64,000 nt of DNA from Sipunculus nudus (lineage: Eukaryota > Annelida > Sipuncula > Golfingiida > Sipunculidae). The notes beneath the pieces were generated by a model, which had not been told where the DNA came from, searched no databases, and saw nothing but the letters and a program-made list of their open reading frames with translations. Below, piece after piece: positions 49,685-61,335 of the stretch. The stretch's first letter is position 1. Each line of letters opens with the position of its first letter. The translations under genes and the position numbers were made by a program. The stretch covers positions 54,421,812 to 54,485,811 of the forward strand of contig CM049314.1 in assembly GCA_026874595.1 (NCBI GenBank), in the 5' to 3' direction.

Positions 49685-50600
49685 ATCCATATTTCCGTAT
49701 ATCATGAACGGAATTTATTGAAATATTTAGGAAATTTCGGGAATGAACCAGTGAAGAATCAATTCGATTTTGGTGTTGATCCGGCGCATGGTCCGGATTC
49801 AGGAACTGTATCAAGGAATAATCACAAACCTACAGTTCATTCATGAATGAACCTGGTAATATGAGCCGAATAAGTTAATGCAAACACGGTTTTGGTAGCA
49901 TCCCTCAAGACGGACATGGTTATATAAGCCGGATACTGTGGTTTGCTTCATATTCGCGAGGCCGAAATTTCGCGATTTTTCCAATTTTAATGGTTTGCGA
50001 GGGTTTCATTTTCGCGATCTCACCAGAACCTATAACAAATCTTTGGCAAAACCATATACCTGTGTGTATTATAAAATGAAAATAAGTCATGAGTTTGTGA
50101 CATTTCCTTATATTGATGGGCCAGTACACACAGCATAGGTGGTTTAGTTCAAATTTAAGGTTTAAATTTCCCTATACCTGCAAGGATGTAATTTATTAAA
50201 AAATTCGCTTTGTTCTAACTTATTACCATACAAGTATTGATTACACTAAATAGGAAGGACATTCTCAATTGGCCGATTATTCCCGAGGGTTTCATTTTCG
50301 CGATTATTTCCCATTCGCGAATATCGCGAAATTAAAACCCTCGCAAACAAAAAGGCAACCACAGTAAGTGAATGGAATCACGGTTTTGATAGCATCCCTC
50401 AATACGGACCCCCCATATAGTGTTGTATTCCCTAGAATGCTGATTTCTAATTATAATATTAATGTTGTGTTTTGCTCCTGACACCGGAAACCGGTTATAA
50501 CAGTAAGACAATTCTGGTACGGCCTAGTCTGAAACTGTAATAATTAATTAATTAATGAACTAGAAATAATATAGAATGTGGTAGAGGGTTTTTACGGTCA
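49685..50600 (+). repeat. Repeat family R1, copy b, interrupted by a MITE
   Basis: The left part (49,685-49,935) and right part (50,365-50,600) together resemble copies a and c, with a local duplication of about 60 bp. They are separated by the TTCGCGA MITE at 49,936-50,364. Confidence 0.65.
49936..50364 (-). mobile_element. TTCGCGA-rich MITE, copy 2
   Basis: 429 bp flanked by TA (49,934-49,935 and 50,365-50,366), with ends CTGTGGTTTGCTTCATATTC and (minus strand) CTGTGGTTGCCTTTTTGTTT. It is the inverted counterpart of 31,886-32,296. It inserted in repeat R1; the uninterrupted sequence in copy a (GAGCCAAATAAGTGAATG) shows the empty site and confirms the TA duplication. Confidence 0.82.
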
Positions 50601-51238
50601 TAACTTTCCAGCTTGCTTCATTATGAAAACGTATATAAGTAATAAGGTTAGCACTGGTTTTGCAGAATAATGTATAGCTGTGTGCATGGCCTGAGCTGGT
50701 ACATTAATGATACATTAATTTCTCATCATACTTGTGACATTGGTTCATTCTAGCATAAAGACTGCAGATGTGTCCGTCTCGTATTCCATAGTTACCATCG
50801 AATCAAAGGAAACTAGTAGGTTGCTTTGAGACCACAGATATGCCTCCGCTGGTTCCTAACCACACTTTGGTGTGTATAACAAAAAAAGTGTTGGATCACA
50901 GGTGAGCTCTGGTCCTTAAAATAAGGGCTCCTAATACCAATGAATTGCTCTGACCACCGACCAGAATGAATCAATTCATATTGTTCATAATAATAAATAA
51001 TCCATAAACAGATATCAAGGTCATCCAGGATAGCTTTAAAATTTAATGGATTGATCCTGGAATGTTACCCTGACTATAACAAAAATTATTAAAATATGTT
51101 CATAACTTTCTGAGTTACATTGCTAACAAACAACCCAGACGACCTTATAACTAAGTAACCAACAATAACAGGTTATCGTCCTGGCCTAAATATAAAAAAA
51201 TTAAAATTCTTGTATTTTAGCCCAATTCTGTCTTATAT
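50600..51238. other. No gene seen
   Basis: Ordinary AT-rich sequence with no supported feature. Confidence 0.45.
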
Positions 51239-51394
51239 GTTCAAGGAATATGTAAACAAATTGGCCGAGAAATTCATCCAAAACCTCTTGGGGCTCATCA
51301 GTGGATCCAAGACTTTTTATCTCACCTTTTACTCATATTTATAATGTTTGTCAGTTTGTTCATCGGAAGGAACACTCTGATTTCCGAGCACCTT

Positions 51395-52580
51395 TTTATA
51401 TATGGTATATGCCAATTCATTTCTTGACATGAAAATTTTTTACTTGGAACCTTTGTATCTCTCTGTCTTTAATGAGGTAAAATTGTATTGATTCATAACC
51501 CATACATCACCAGTTCTGATAAGAAACAAGGCGTCCATGTACCTATTGGACATGTTTGAGGTATACTGGCCTGCCCGAAAAGCTATGAAAGTGAAAATGG
51601 AAAGAAAATACCCTGGAATTATAATTTGATGTTGCACTTCCGCATGTATATCAGTTTGATAATTCATCTTAGATTACGTGTCAACACCTCACCGACTGTC
51701 AGACATTCTAAACATTCTGACCTTCCTTTCACGATGTGATAATTACGCAGACAGACATCAGGTAATTATTACGTTTTCCGCTTAAGGAAAAATCAGTGAG
51801 TTCTATCAAATCGATCACCCTTTGCCAAAGGTTCATTCTACACAAACAAAACCTTTTCAACTTACGGACTGCCGAATGACTGTGCACCTCACGCAGCGGT
51901 CATACACTGAATTCACGCCAGATCTCTTTCGTATATCAAGTTTATCTGGGTTCTACTACCAGGGTTGGCACAGAGCAAAGAATTGTAATCAGGCTAATGA
52001 GAGATGTGTATCGCATTGTGCATCCAACTCCAAATGTTAAACATGCCACCTGCACAACCCCTCTCAGTTCTGTCACAGGACCAAGAATCAAGACCAAGAA
52101 ATTTATTGTTTTGAGAATCCTGACACTGCTACTGAAGAGGAGATAACCACAGGATGAAGTGATGACTTCTGGGAAGATGCTACTCGAATGTTCTGGAGGC
52201 TCTAATGTCAGAAACCTGTTTTTATTATAAATACCATGAATTCAACACCAAGCAGACTGTTTTAATTATATTGTTTACAGTGTCGTAAAAATACTGAATA
52301 CAAGCACGTCTGTTGCTGTCTGCGAGCATGCGTCCTTGAACCTAAGGAAATAAGTGCATCCGCCTCCACTTTCCTGCCTTTGTCAAAACATTTTCCTTTT
52401 ATGAAATCAGTGTTCCACCGAAAGTCTGCCGAGAGATCAAGCCCTCCCGATCTTGTCTACATTCGCTAAAATATGCTGGCCTAGACAACAGTGGTGAATT
52501 ACAGCCATGATATACCAAAAACATTTTTCAGTATATTCCCTGGCATCTTCATGATGCGTATAAGCATAAATCCATATTTC
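51395..52580 (+). repeat. Segmental duplication, copy 1
   Basis: A ~1.15-kb block repeated at 52,855-54,025 in the same orientation (offset 1,460 bp). Shared landmarks are GGTATATGCCAATTCATTTC, CAGTTCTGAT near the start and GAATTACAGCCATGATATAC near the end. It has small indels, including an extra ~47 bp near 52,246-52,292. Cys/Trp-rich frame fragments occur around 51,940-52,130 in both copies but carry stops and frameshifts, so a decayed exon is possible. Confidence 0.75.
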
Positions 52581-52855
52581 CATATATCATGAGCGGAATT
52601 TATTGAAATATATATGACATTTCGGGAATGAAGCAATGAAGAATCGATTCGATTTTGGTGTGGATCCGGCGCATGTTCCGGATTCAGGAACTGTTTCAAG
52701 GAATTTTAATAAATGTACAGTCACTTGTACATGAATGAACCTGGCAATATGAGCCGAATAAATGAATGCAAACACGGTTTTGGAAGCATCCCTCAATACG
52801 GACCCCCCACATGGCGGAGGCTTGTATTCCCTAGAATGCTGATGGCTGAGGGCCT
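52545..52855 (+). repeat. Repeat family R1, copy c
   Basis: A shorter copy of R1 lying between the two copies of the segmental duplication and overlapping the end of the first. It is part of the duplicated period. Confidence 0.65.
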
Positions 52856-54025
52856 TATAATATACGGTATATGCCAATTCATTTCTTGACATGCAAAATG
52901 TTTACATGAAACCTTAGAATCTCTCTGACCTTTATTAGTTAAACTTGTATTGATTAATAACCCATACATCACCAGTTCTGATCAAGAAACAAGGCGTCTA
53001 TACACCTATTGGTCATGTTTGAGGTATACTGGCCTTCCCGAAAAGCTATGAGTGTGAAAATGGAAAGAAAATACCTTGGAATTCGTTTTAACACATGTTT
53101 ATGAATTTGACGTTGCACTTCCGCATGTATATCAGTTTCATAAATTATCTTTGCTTACGTGTCAACACCTCACCGGCTGTCAGACACTCATAAACATTCC
53201 GACCTTCTTTTCACGATGTGATAATTACGCAAACAGACATCTGGTAATCATTACGTTTTCCGCTTAAGGAAAAATTAGTCATTTCTATAAAATCAATCAC
53301 CCTTTTGAAGGGGTTCATTCTACACAAACAAAGCACTTCAACTTACGGATTGCCGAATGACTGCGCACCACACGCAGCGGTCATACACTGCGGTCATGCC
53401 AGATTTCTTTCGTATCTCAAGTTTATCTGGGTTCCACCACCAGGGTTGGCACAGAGCAAAGAATTGTAATCAGACCAATGAGAGAGAGGTATCGCATTGT
53501 GTCTCCAACTCCAAATGTTAAACATGCCACCTGCAACAACCGCTCTCCTTGGTCTGGTTACACCTCCAAGTTCTGGTACAGGACCAAGAATCAAGACCAA
53601 GTCATTTATTGTTTTGAGATTCCTGAGACTGCTACTAAAAGAAGATAAACACAGGATGAAGTGATGACTTCGGGGAAGATGCTACTCGAATGTTCTGGAG
53701 ATTCTAATGTCAGGAACCTGTTTTTATTATAAATACCATGAATTCAACACCTGAATACAAGCACGTCTGTTGCTGCCTGCAAGCATGCGTCCTTGAACCT
53801 AAGGAAATAAGTGCATCCGACTCCACTTTCCTGCCTTTGTCAAAACATTCTCCTTTTATTAAATCAGTGTTCCACCGAAAATCTGCCAAGAGATCAAGCC
53901 CTTCCGATATTGTCTACATTCGCTATAGAATATGCTGGCCTAGACAACAGTGGTGAATTACAGCCATGATATACAAAAAGTTTTAGGCATTTTCATGATG
54001 CTTATGAGCACAAATCCATATTTCC
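52855..54025 (+). repeat. Segmental duplication, copy 2
   Basis: Second copy of 51,395-52,580. It has an extra segment after ACCCTGGAATT-like sequence at about 53,080 and another (GGTCTGGTTACACCTCC) near 53,551. It ends near the AAATCCATATTTCC shared with R1. Confidence 0.75.
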
Positions 54026-54509
54026 CTTCAATCTTGAATTTCGTTGTGGTGTCCTTTATTTTCTCTTAAGTTCACTGCGAGAGCTACTTTAATGCACAAG
54101 CACGAATCCTATCGACTCACCATTTTTGCGTCAAAAATACATGCAATGTTTTAATTTTGATATACTTTGTTATCCTTTAATCGATAATGATTAATAATTT
54201 AGAGAGACCAGAAGCTCTAGTTTGACAAGACAAGAGACTGACTGCCTCTTGGATTTGTTTTCCTTAGAGGAAAATAAGTTTAAATGAGTCCCCGACCTTC
54301 GGAAAACATGTTTTCTTAACCTGATAATATTTTACCTAAACTTGGTCACTCAGTATGTTCAGAAATGTATCACATTTATTAAAAATGAATTAAAGTACCG
54401 TTAGCTTTTAAAAAATCATAAAATGATTAGGATTTGAATGACTTTGATTGATTTAAATGTTCTCCACTTGTTGATATAAGTATTTTGCTTTATGTGTGTT
54501 TCTGGGTGG

Positions 54510-55450
54510 AGGGGACCACGTGTTTTCTCCGTTTTTTCCGAGCCGCTCATTCATACAGAATCCCATGTATTAACGAGGGATCACACGAGACCACGTCAGG
54601 ACCTTTCAAGTACAATCTGTCAATAAATTAATAATTAAAAACCTGCTCGCGCCCAGCTATCAACAATCTGTTGCAGTGGTCCCCCATCAGAACCGGGCCA
54701 TATGTTTCTGGAGTACCCAAGTTGAAGCAGGCAGCTAGTCGTCGACATAATTGCCAAGACAAAACGCCAGTAGGGTTTTCACACGTTGTGCACGCCCCTT
54801 CACTGTGCAAGCTGCCACCCCTCGCATCGCTTTTGTTTCCTTTTGTCCCACCCGCCACAGATAATGATAGAAAACGGCAGGCTATTGTGCTTTAATAATA
54901 ACACCACATTACACGAGAAGTAACCGTGACAATGCGAAGACACTCAGCTTATTGTGTTCAGTGGAGCCGACACGCGACAAAATGGGGGCCCCGCAACGGG
55001 CAGCAGAGGTGCTATTGTTACACCAACAATAATAATACAATTGTCAACTCGCCGTTTCGCACGGAGTATTGTGGCAGTCTTGAAAGAGAGGCCTCGCTAG
55101 CGGGAACCCGGTATTATCTTGCCTGATCTCAACATCTGACCGATTCCACCGAAAGATTGTTGTTTTCACATCCAGTGATTCAGAGATGTATTGTCAACAG
55201 GACCCGGAGTGCCGGCTTGGAAGTCGCTATCAACTGTTGAACACGGACTCAGGCGTCAGGCACATTTGGCGAGTAATTACCAACAGGTCTGTTGTCAGAC
55301 CAGATAATCACAAAAAGCTCTCCTGGTAGTAATGATTCATCCCCTTGCACACACGCACGCACGGACAATGTTACTCAACCCATCACTTTTATGAAATCAC
55401 ACAAGGCTCCTTATTTCCTTATTCCAACTTGAATTAAAGAGAAAGCAAAT
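54510..55450. other. GC-richer non-coding island (longest)
   Basis: Nearly 1 kb of complex, non-repetitive sequence with balanced composition, including ACAATAATAATACAATTGTC, GGCAGGCTATTGTGC and a CpG-containing CACACGCACGCACGGAC. Three ORFs of 66-76 codons on both strands overlap it, with none dominant. Candidate cis-regulatory block. Confidence 0.4.
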
Positions 55451-56735
55451 ATATTTAATAAAATAGTGCTTTCCGTGTCAATTATGTGCACCAGGCTCAT
55501 AAAAGAAGATCAAGCATATTTATTATATAAGTATATATAACTATATATATATATACAATTATTATGGATTGACAGAGCTAATTAATTTCTTTATTTATTC
55601 TGTGGATTGTTGGTTGGTTTGCTAACTTATTGTATTTATTTATGTATTTGTCGTTTTGTACGTTTGTTTGTTACATAGCATAGTAAACAGAAGATATTTC
55701 GTTCAATCCACCCGAGTCAAAGGTAAAACAGAAATCTCAATAGAACTCGGATATTCTCTTTAATTTTTCTTATATATATATATACACTTCTCACAATGAT
55801 AATGCCTAAAGCAATAAGTACAGACATTCAGTTTGCCTCAAGTCATGGAGGTAATATTAAAATAAAATCTCATATGAGTGTAAACTGATAGCTGGGAGTC
55901 CCCTTACAAAAACCATGGCGTGAGGAAGCGGGCTCACATTACGGATCAGACTTATCATTAAAATAACAGTCTTCTTTCTTAGTTAAATACTGTCATTGTT
56001 TTATCCAGAAAAGACGCTCGCTGTTTTAACTGACATCCATTCTGGAGGAAGAACGGCGTCTAATTGGGATGAAGAAACACAGATTTCCAACAACACGTGT
56101 ATTCATAACTGACAATTGTCGCCAGCGTCCCCATTATATAGTGTTGAATGACGGTGGCGATTCTGGACAAATCAGTGGCCACCATTAACAAGCAGTGCTG
56201 GCCTTTTAACGGCTTTCCTAAGTCAATGTTGCCATTATATTTAACTATTTTTATTGGTGAAATACGATGTTATCAGTTTTACTTCAAATTCGTATATTTT
56301 TCAGTGTATCACCGAGTGCACTGGATACCAGTACATATATGACGTGTATACTTACCGGTTCTTATACTAGAGAGTTTAGCACCGCGTTCTTCATATTTAT
56401 TTAGCTTTCATTCCCATTGGGGTATTTTACCTTGCATGGTTCAGATATATCTACTTTTCAGTTATTAAGCCCTTGATGATGTCCTTGTGCAAACATGTTT
56501 TTATGTTGATCACATATAGATACTCGATTAACTGTAAATATTATAGAATGTTAATGACATTTCCGTCCAATAGATTCATGCGTGTTGGTAAGAAAAAAGT
56601 TAGCTTAAGGACAAATGATAATTTTAGCGTACACGAATTTAAAAGTGTAAGTCTATAAGCATTTTCAATGTAACCCTGATAATACTGTGTCGCACATGGG
56701 TAATTTCTAAAAAGACGGTCTTCGTTTGAAGGAGC

Positions 56736-56788
<53 letters not shown>

Positions 56789-57165
56789 ACATACGTAAAA
56801 CGCATATCTGGAATTCAAACCAAACCAGATGTCAATAAATAAAATAAAAAGATGTAACCCTATTTAATGTATAAGTATATATATGCTATCATTTTATAAA
56901 TCAATTCTTATAATAAGATTATATAAAAATAATATGCTTTAAAATATATTATTATATGATGTAATAGAATAAAATTATATTGATAAACCTGAATAACTAA
57001 AGAGTAATTTTCTCCTTATATACTCTGAAGCATATAGGAAAACGTGAAGAACATGTAGGGTACTTTATCAGAATCATGAAGGTTATTCCTCTACATTTAT
57101 TATTATATTATATATAATAGAAGATAAAGCTTTAAAGTGCAATGTGGAAAAATATATAAACTTAT

Positions 57166-57227
<62 letters not shown>

Positions 57228-57239
57228 TTATTTATTTAT
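55451..57239. other. Mostly AT-rich; small island 55,900-56,200; TA arrays
   Basis: The part at 55,900-56,200 is more complex and may be conserved non-coding sequence. (TA)n arrays lie at 56,740-56,786 and 57,161-57,223, followed by a TTTA run. No coding support. Confidence 0.45.
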
Positions 57240-57920
57240 TCAAAAATTTTGGGAACCCTGGTCACAATATTTAGAGCTTCTCAGTGTTTTTGTGTTCATC
57301 GTCCAGTCAGACACTGGGATCACAATTCAGACGCACAGTCCCACGCGCACGTCGTTTTTTTATGGAAAACTGGCAGCGGCCATCAAATATAGAACTGGAC
57401 TGTGTGCGCACTACGTTGAGCATCATCAGCTGTATTTCCAACCAACGTGCCACGATTCATATATATTTTGTTTTGTGAAATGTTGACAAGTACCAAATGT
57501 TTAATACAAATTTACCATACTAAAAACACTGAAATAACAGAGACAAGCATATATATACCTGCGAACACACAAACCAGTTCGTCAAAAGTTTCTTCATTAT
57601 GTGACCAAGTTTTCAAGCACAAAATGAATGGGACACTGCATTTTTTATGTGCATTCTTTTACCAATGGTTAAGTGAGATTACGGAGGCAGCATGCACGGA
57701 GATTGCAAATACATTGTATGTGTACATCAAAACACTCCCTATTTGCCAACAAAAGACTCTGCAGGCAAAAATGACGCTGCATTCAACAATTTTATGAGTA
57801 TGCGGAGAATTAGAAGAAATAATGTTGAGAAAAGGGTGAGATGTTCAGAGACTGAATCACCAAAAAAAAAAAATATTCGTATGAGGTGGAGAACCTCTGC
57901 ATGCATAGATGGTTTATGAT
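57240..57920 (+). other. Possible decayed coding fragment, unidentified
   Basis: Several overlapping plus-strand frames (64, 64, 116 and 75 codons) cover 57,284-57,919, with moderate codon-like composition and a Lys/Arg-rich end. A poly-A run (12 A) lies at about 57,860. It might be a remnant of a transposase or retrocopy. I recognise no domain and the frames do not join cleanly. Confidence 0.2.
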
Positions 57921-58087
57921 TTTAATCTTTTATATTGATTTATGTGAACGTTTACAAATAAATGTTTTAAAAGATATATTTCTTGAATACTGTGTTTTCA
58001 TTCCACATGGAAGGAATTGTCAGGCAAGCAGATATCAGCTGAAATTACTTTTACTTTTAGTCCTCTCAGTCCTCTCAATTTAGGAAA

Positions 58088-58214
58088 GAACCCTCGCGAG
58101 GTTCCAAAAAGAGTCACGTGTTTGAGATTCCAGTGAGAACCCTTAAAGGTTCTCATCACGGTCCACTGCGAAGAACCCTTTTGGGTTCTACCCGGAGCCC
58201 TTCTTTTCTTAGTG
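58088..58214 (-). mobile_element. CACTA-like transposon end with GAACCC palindromes
   Basis: Three near-palindromic units resembling GAACCC(N)4GGTTC at 58,088-58,104, 58,138-58,153 and 58,173-58,188. Then comes a terminus which on the minus strand reads CACTAAGAAAAGAAGGGCTC, the CACTA start of EnSpm-type elements with sub-terminal repeats behind it. The matching other end was not found, so this is probably a fragment. Confidence 0.4.
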
Positions 58215-58346
58215 TGTGCTCATGCAGTTGTTTACATTAGATATTTTTAGCCCTTCAACGCGGAGCAATTTGGATATGTATATATATGTATAATGGAACA
58301 TGTGTATCCCGAATCACTTTAACACACACACACATATATATAAATT

Positions 58347-58500
58347 GTTACGAAGACAAATTACTCAGGGGAAAATACTGGGCCGATCCAGGATTCGAAC
58401 CCATGTCGGTGGTGCACATGTTCGGCGTTCCAACCGCTTCGCTAGCAAAGCAAGCTTCACTAGCGAGGCAGTTCAGTCCGCTTTTATGTCACCCCGTAAC
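58347..58500 (-). mobile_element. tRNA-like GTTACG-ended element, copy 2
   Basis: 154 bp with inverted GTTACG...CGTAAC ends. On the minus strand an A-box-like TAGCGAAGCGGTTGG is followed about 40 bp later by the perfect B-box GGTTCGAATCC. It matches 49,303-49,457 in the same orientation. No complete tRNA cloverleaf was found. It sits next to a (CA)(TA) microsatellite. Confidence 0.62.
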
Positions 58501-59030
58501 AATATATATATATTCCTTCGGGAATTTATAATATGGTATCTTTTGAATGTAAATATGATTTGGAATACATAAACTAAACCATGCTTGTACATAACATATA
58601 TACGTAAATTAGGTGTTAAAATTAATTCAGATTAAAATTATTCAAGGTTATATTTACCTATTTACTGAGTGAAATATATTTTACTTAATTCTTTAATCCA
58701 TTAAGCTTGAGCAATGCTTATCAACTGTTTATTTTTTTAACCTTTATCCTGTGTGCTTGTCTTGTACCATGACTGAGACGATCCTCAGACTCGGTCATGG
58801 GCCTGACATAAGGCAACTCATCTGCAATTCATCCCTCACAATGGTCGCATATATATAATAATAAAAAAAGTCAGAAATATAACCCGGTTAGCTCGGATAA
58901 CTTACTGCGATTAAAACCTCAAATGATATATGATATTATGGGTTCTTAATGACTTTTGAATGTGACTCGTTAATGTGTCAAACAAATGAGCCGGTGCCTT
59001 AGAGGATTGAAAGTTACACACACACACACG

Positions 59031-59061
<31 letters not shown>

Positions 59062-59180
59062 TTATATATATTCGTGTATTGACCAGGGAGGCCTTCTGAA
59101 ACCAGCAAATTCGGGCACCATTCTAAAGCCATGTTATCTCTGTTTAGGCGAAATAACATGGATAAGTGACATCATATTTC
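58501..59180. repeat. AT-rich DNA with (CA)n(TA)n near 59,017-59,070
   Basis: CA run passing into a TA run. Otherwise AT-rich with no supported gene. Confidence 0.6.
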
Positions 59181-60010
59181 AATTTTCACCGACAACCGTT
59201 TTGGTACACTGGCCATCCGATACCCATCCCTGTCTCCAGGTAACACTTGACTAGGACCTGTCTTCATCCGCCAGCTGAAAGAGTTTGAGGAATCTGCGGG
59301 TGAATTATGGGTAAACGAGAGATGCTTGGTGGATGTTTACGTTACATTTGTAGGGGCTAATTTAAGGATAAATAACACTGTACAAACACAAAACACGGGC
59401 CATCAGCTGGAATAACCCCACGTTTTTCTTTAAGAATCCTTAATTAGCCGCGCGCACGTGTTGGGCCGGCGGGTGTGTGGGCCTGTATATCCGAGACCAT
59501 GTTTTCGCTTTGACTTAATCCATGCGAAAGCCATAGCCAAGTAGAATGTTAAGAAAGCTTACACTGATTGTTGCACCCGCCACCAAATGTCCAAACAAAG
59601 CCCGGTCAACCGGGGCTTGGGCACCACGTGTGAAAGAGCTCAATAGTCAATTATTTTTCGTAAGTTAGCTTTGTGAATACGGCTACAGTAGCGACGGCCG
59701 ACCGCTCAGCCAGCCACAACTCTCAGATAAATGAAATGTAATGCTTCTCTATCCCGCCGGTCCGTGTTTACTGTAGGGCCGAGCCAACTATCATTACCAA
59801 TTACTACTGGCCGGGGGCTGCCCCCTCCCCTTGGGGACTTCGCAGGGGGTCCTATTGTTTCCAGAGATCTTTCCGATTGGGTCTACAGCCAGCTCTTTGG
59901 GTTGGTTCGCGCCAGTGCAGCATTCCCTCGCAAGTACGCTGTGAGTCTGTCAAACTGTGCAAAAAAAAACCTAATAAAGAACAAAGTTGCCCATTTTTCC
60001 CAAGTAACCG
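59181..60010. other. GC-richer non-coding island
   Basis: Complex sequence with CpG-containing words (GCCGCGCGCACGTGTTGG, GTAGCGACGGCCGACCGC) and AATTA motifs. A 102-codon plus-strand ORF (59,731-60,039) starts with a plain ATG but has no recognised domain or exon boundary. It may be a promoter-proximal or regulatory region. Confidence 0.38.
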
Positions 60011-60332
60011 AATTTTTTAGGGGGCGATTTCTTACTTAAAGTGATTTTAATTATTTTCCGGTATAATTATTAAGACCTTGCCATAGTACTGCTGTCACAT
60101 CCACAGCATGGACCTCTTATTTCAAAATAATTGGTTAATAATTTTAACGATTTATATGGCATTCTCTGCACAGTTAATTGGTCACATTCTCTGCCCAGTG
60201 AATTGGTCACATTTAAAATATGCTTCTGTGTGTTTGTGAAGGGACAGGCAATAACTGGCAATTTGTAAAAGATATGTTGATCGTGTGTGCATTCGGTTAG
60301 TTTGGGAAGCCCAGGTTTGCCATAGTTTCACG

Positions 60333-60338
<6 letters not shown>

Positions 60339-60408
<70 letters not shown>

Positions 60409-60409
60409 A
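60339..60409. repeat. (TA)n microsatellite
   Basis: Long TA run with one AATA interruption. Confidence 0.9.
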
Positions 60410-60556
60410 GGGGAAGGTCGGGTGCAGATCAGATCGGTACAATATTCTCTGTATAGGCCTATTATTTAATTTTCTTGTCCATAAAAAAACCTTAGCCATT
60501 TACTGTTAAATCACATTAGGGACATTATGTTTGCACATAGTGTGTCCTATCATATA

Positions 60557-60662
60557 CAGTAAAAACTTGAAATTACGAACAACAACGGAACATCGATAAA
60601 ATTAACGGCAACATAGGGTTCCCGTGTAAACTAAAAAAAAAATCTAAAATCGATGGATACTG
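60557..60662. mobile_element. Possible pogo/Tigger-like remnant
   Basis: Starts CAGTAAAAACTTGAAATTAC after a TA and ends ...ATACTG before a TA. The left end resembles the CAGTA-AAAC start of pogo/Tigger elements, but only about five terminal bases are inverted. Weak. Confidence 0.25.
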
Positions 60663-60739
60663 TATTATAAAGTGTCCCATGTCTTTTTTCCAATGCACTT
60701 ATTGTTCTATTACAGGGAGGGTCATCAGGTATACGCCCG

Positions 60740-61335
60740 CTGAAAGATTAGCTGATCTTTCCGGTATGCCGATTGGGCGAACAGACCGACCGTGTGTCAG
60801 AAGGGTCGACGGTTCTGACGGATTGCCGGATAGTTACGCACATTTCACAGATTGTTCGGTCAGATCGACTGAATTAAGGCATGCACTACCTCACGTGAGT
60901 CGAAGGTACAGATCGAACGATGGCGCAAAACATTTGACTAACGGACCACGTGTACCGATGCCATGGAGCAAGCCCGTATAGACGGCATACAGGTACAGAT
61001 CTTCCAACGGTGCAGCCCAGTGGACAGACCGGTGGGTCAGATCTTAAGAAAGCGCTAACGTATATACCGAAGACGTAAGCCCATAAGCCGATGGTCAGAT
61101 TAACCCGATACCACAAACCATTGACCGATAGACTACCGATATCCACCGACTGCAAGTCCATAGGCCTATCAGGCAGATCTACGGACGGCCCAATCTCAAA
61201 TGGCGAGGGACCAGCTGCACTGACTGTGCAGGCGCTTAGGCCGATTGGACAAATCGACCGATGGCGCAAGACCAAATGGTTATGCATGGGTCATATGGCC
61301 TCGGGACAAATTCGACTAACGACGCACAGACACAC
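60740..61335. repeat. Decayed satellite with GACCGAT/CAGATC motifs
   Basis: About 600 bp of GC-balanced sequence repeating diverged forms of GATTGGACAAATCGACCGATGG, GGTCAGATCG and GACCGATAGACT. The words CAGATC and ACCGA recur every 25-45 bp. It keeps frames open on both strands, hence 86-133-codon artefact ORFs. Not coding. Confidence 0.5.

Noticed and set aside
60886-61287. 133-codon minus-strand ORF
   Set aside because: It lies in a decayed satellite with open frames on both strands.
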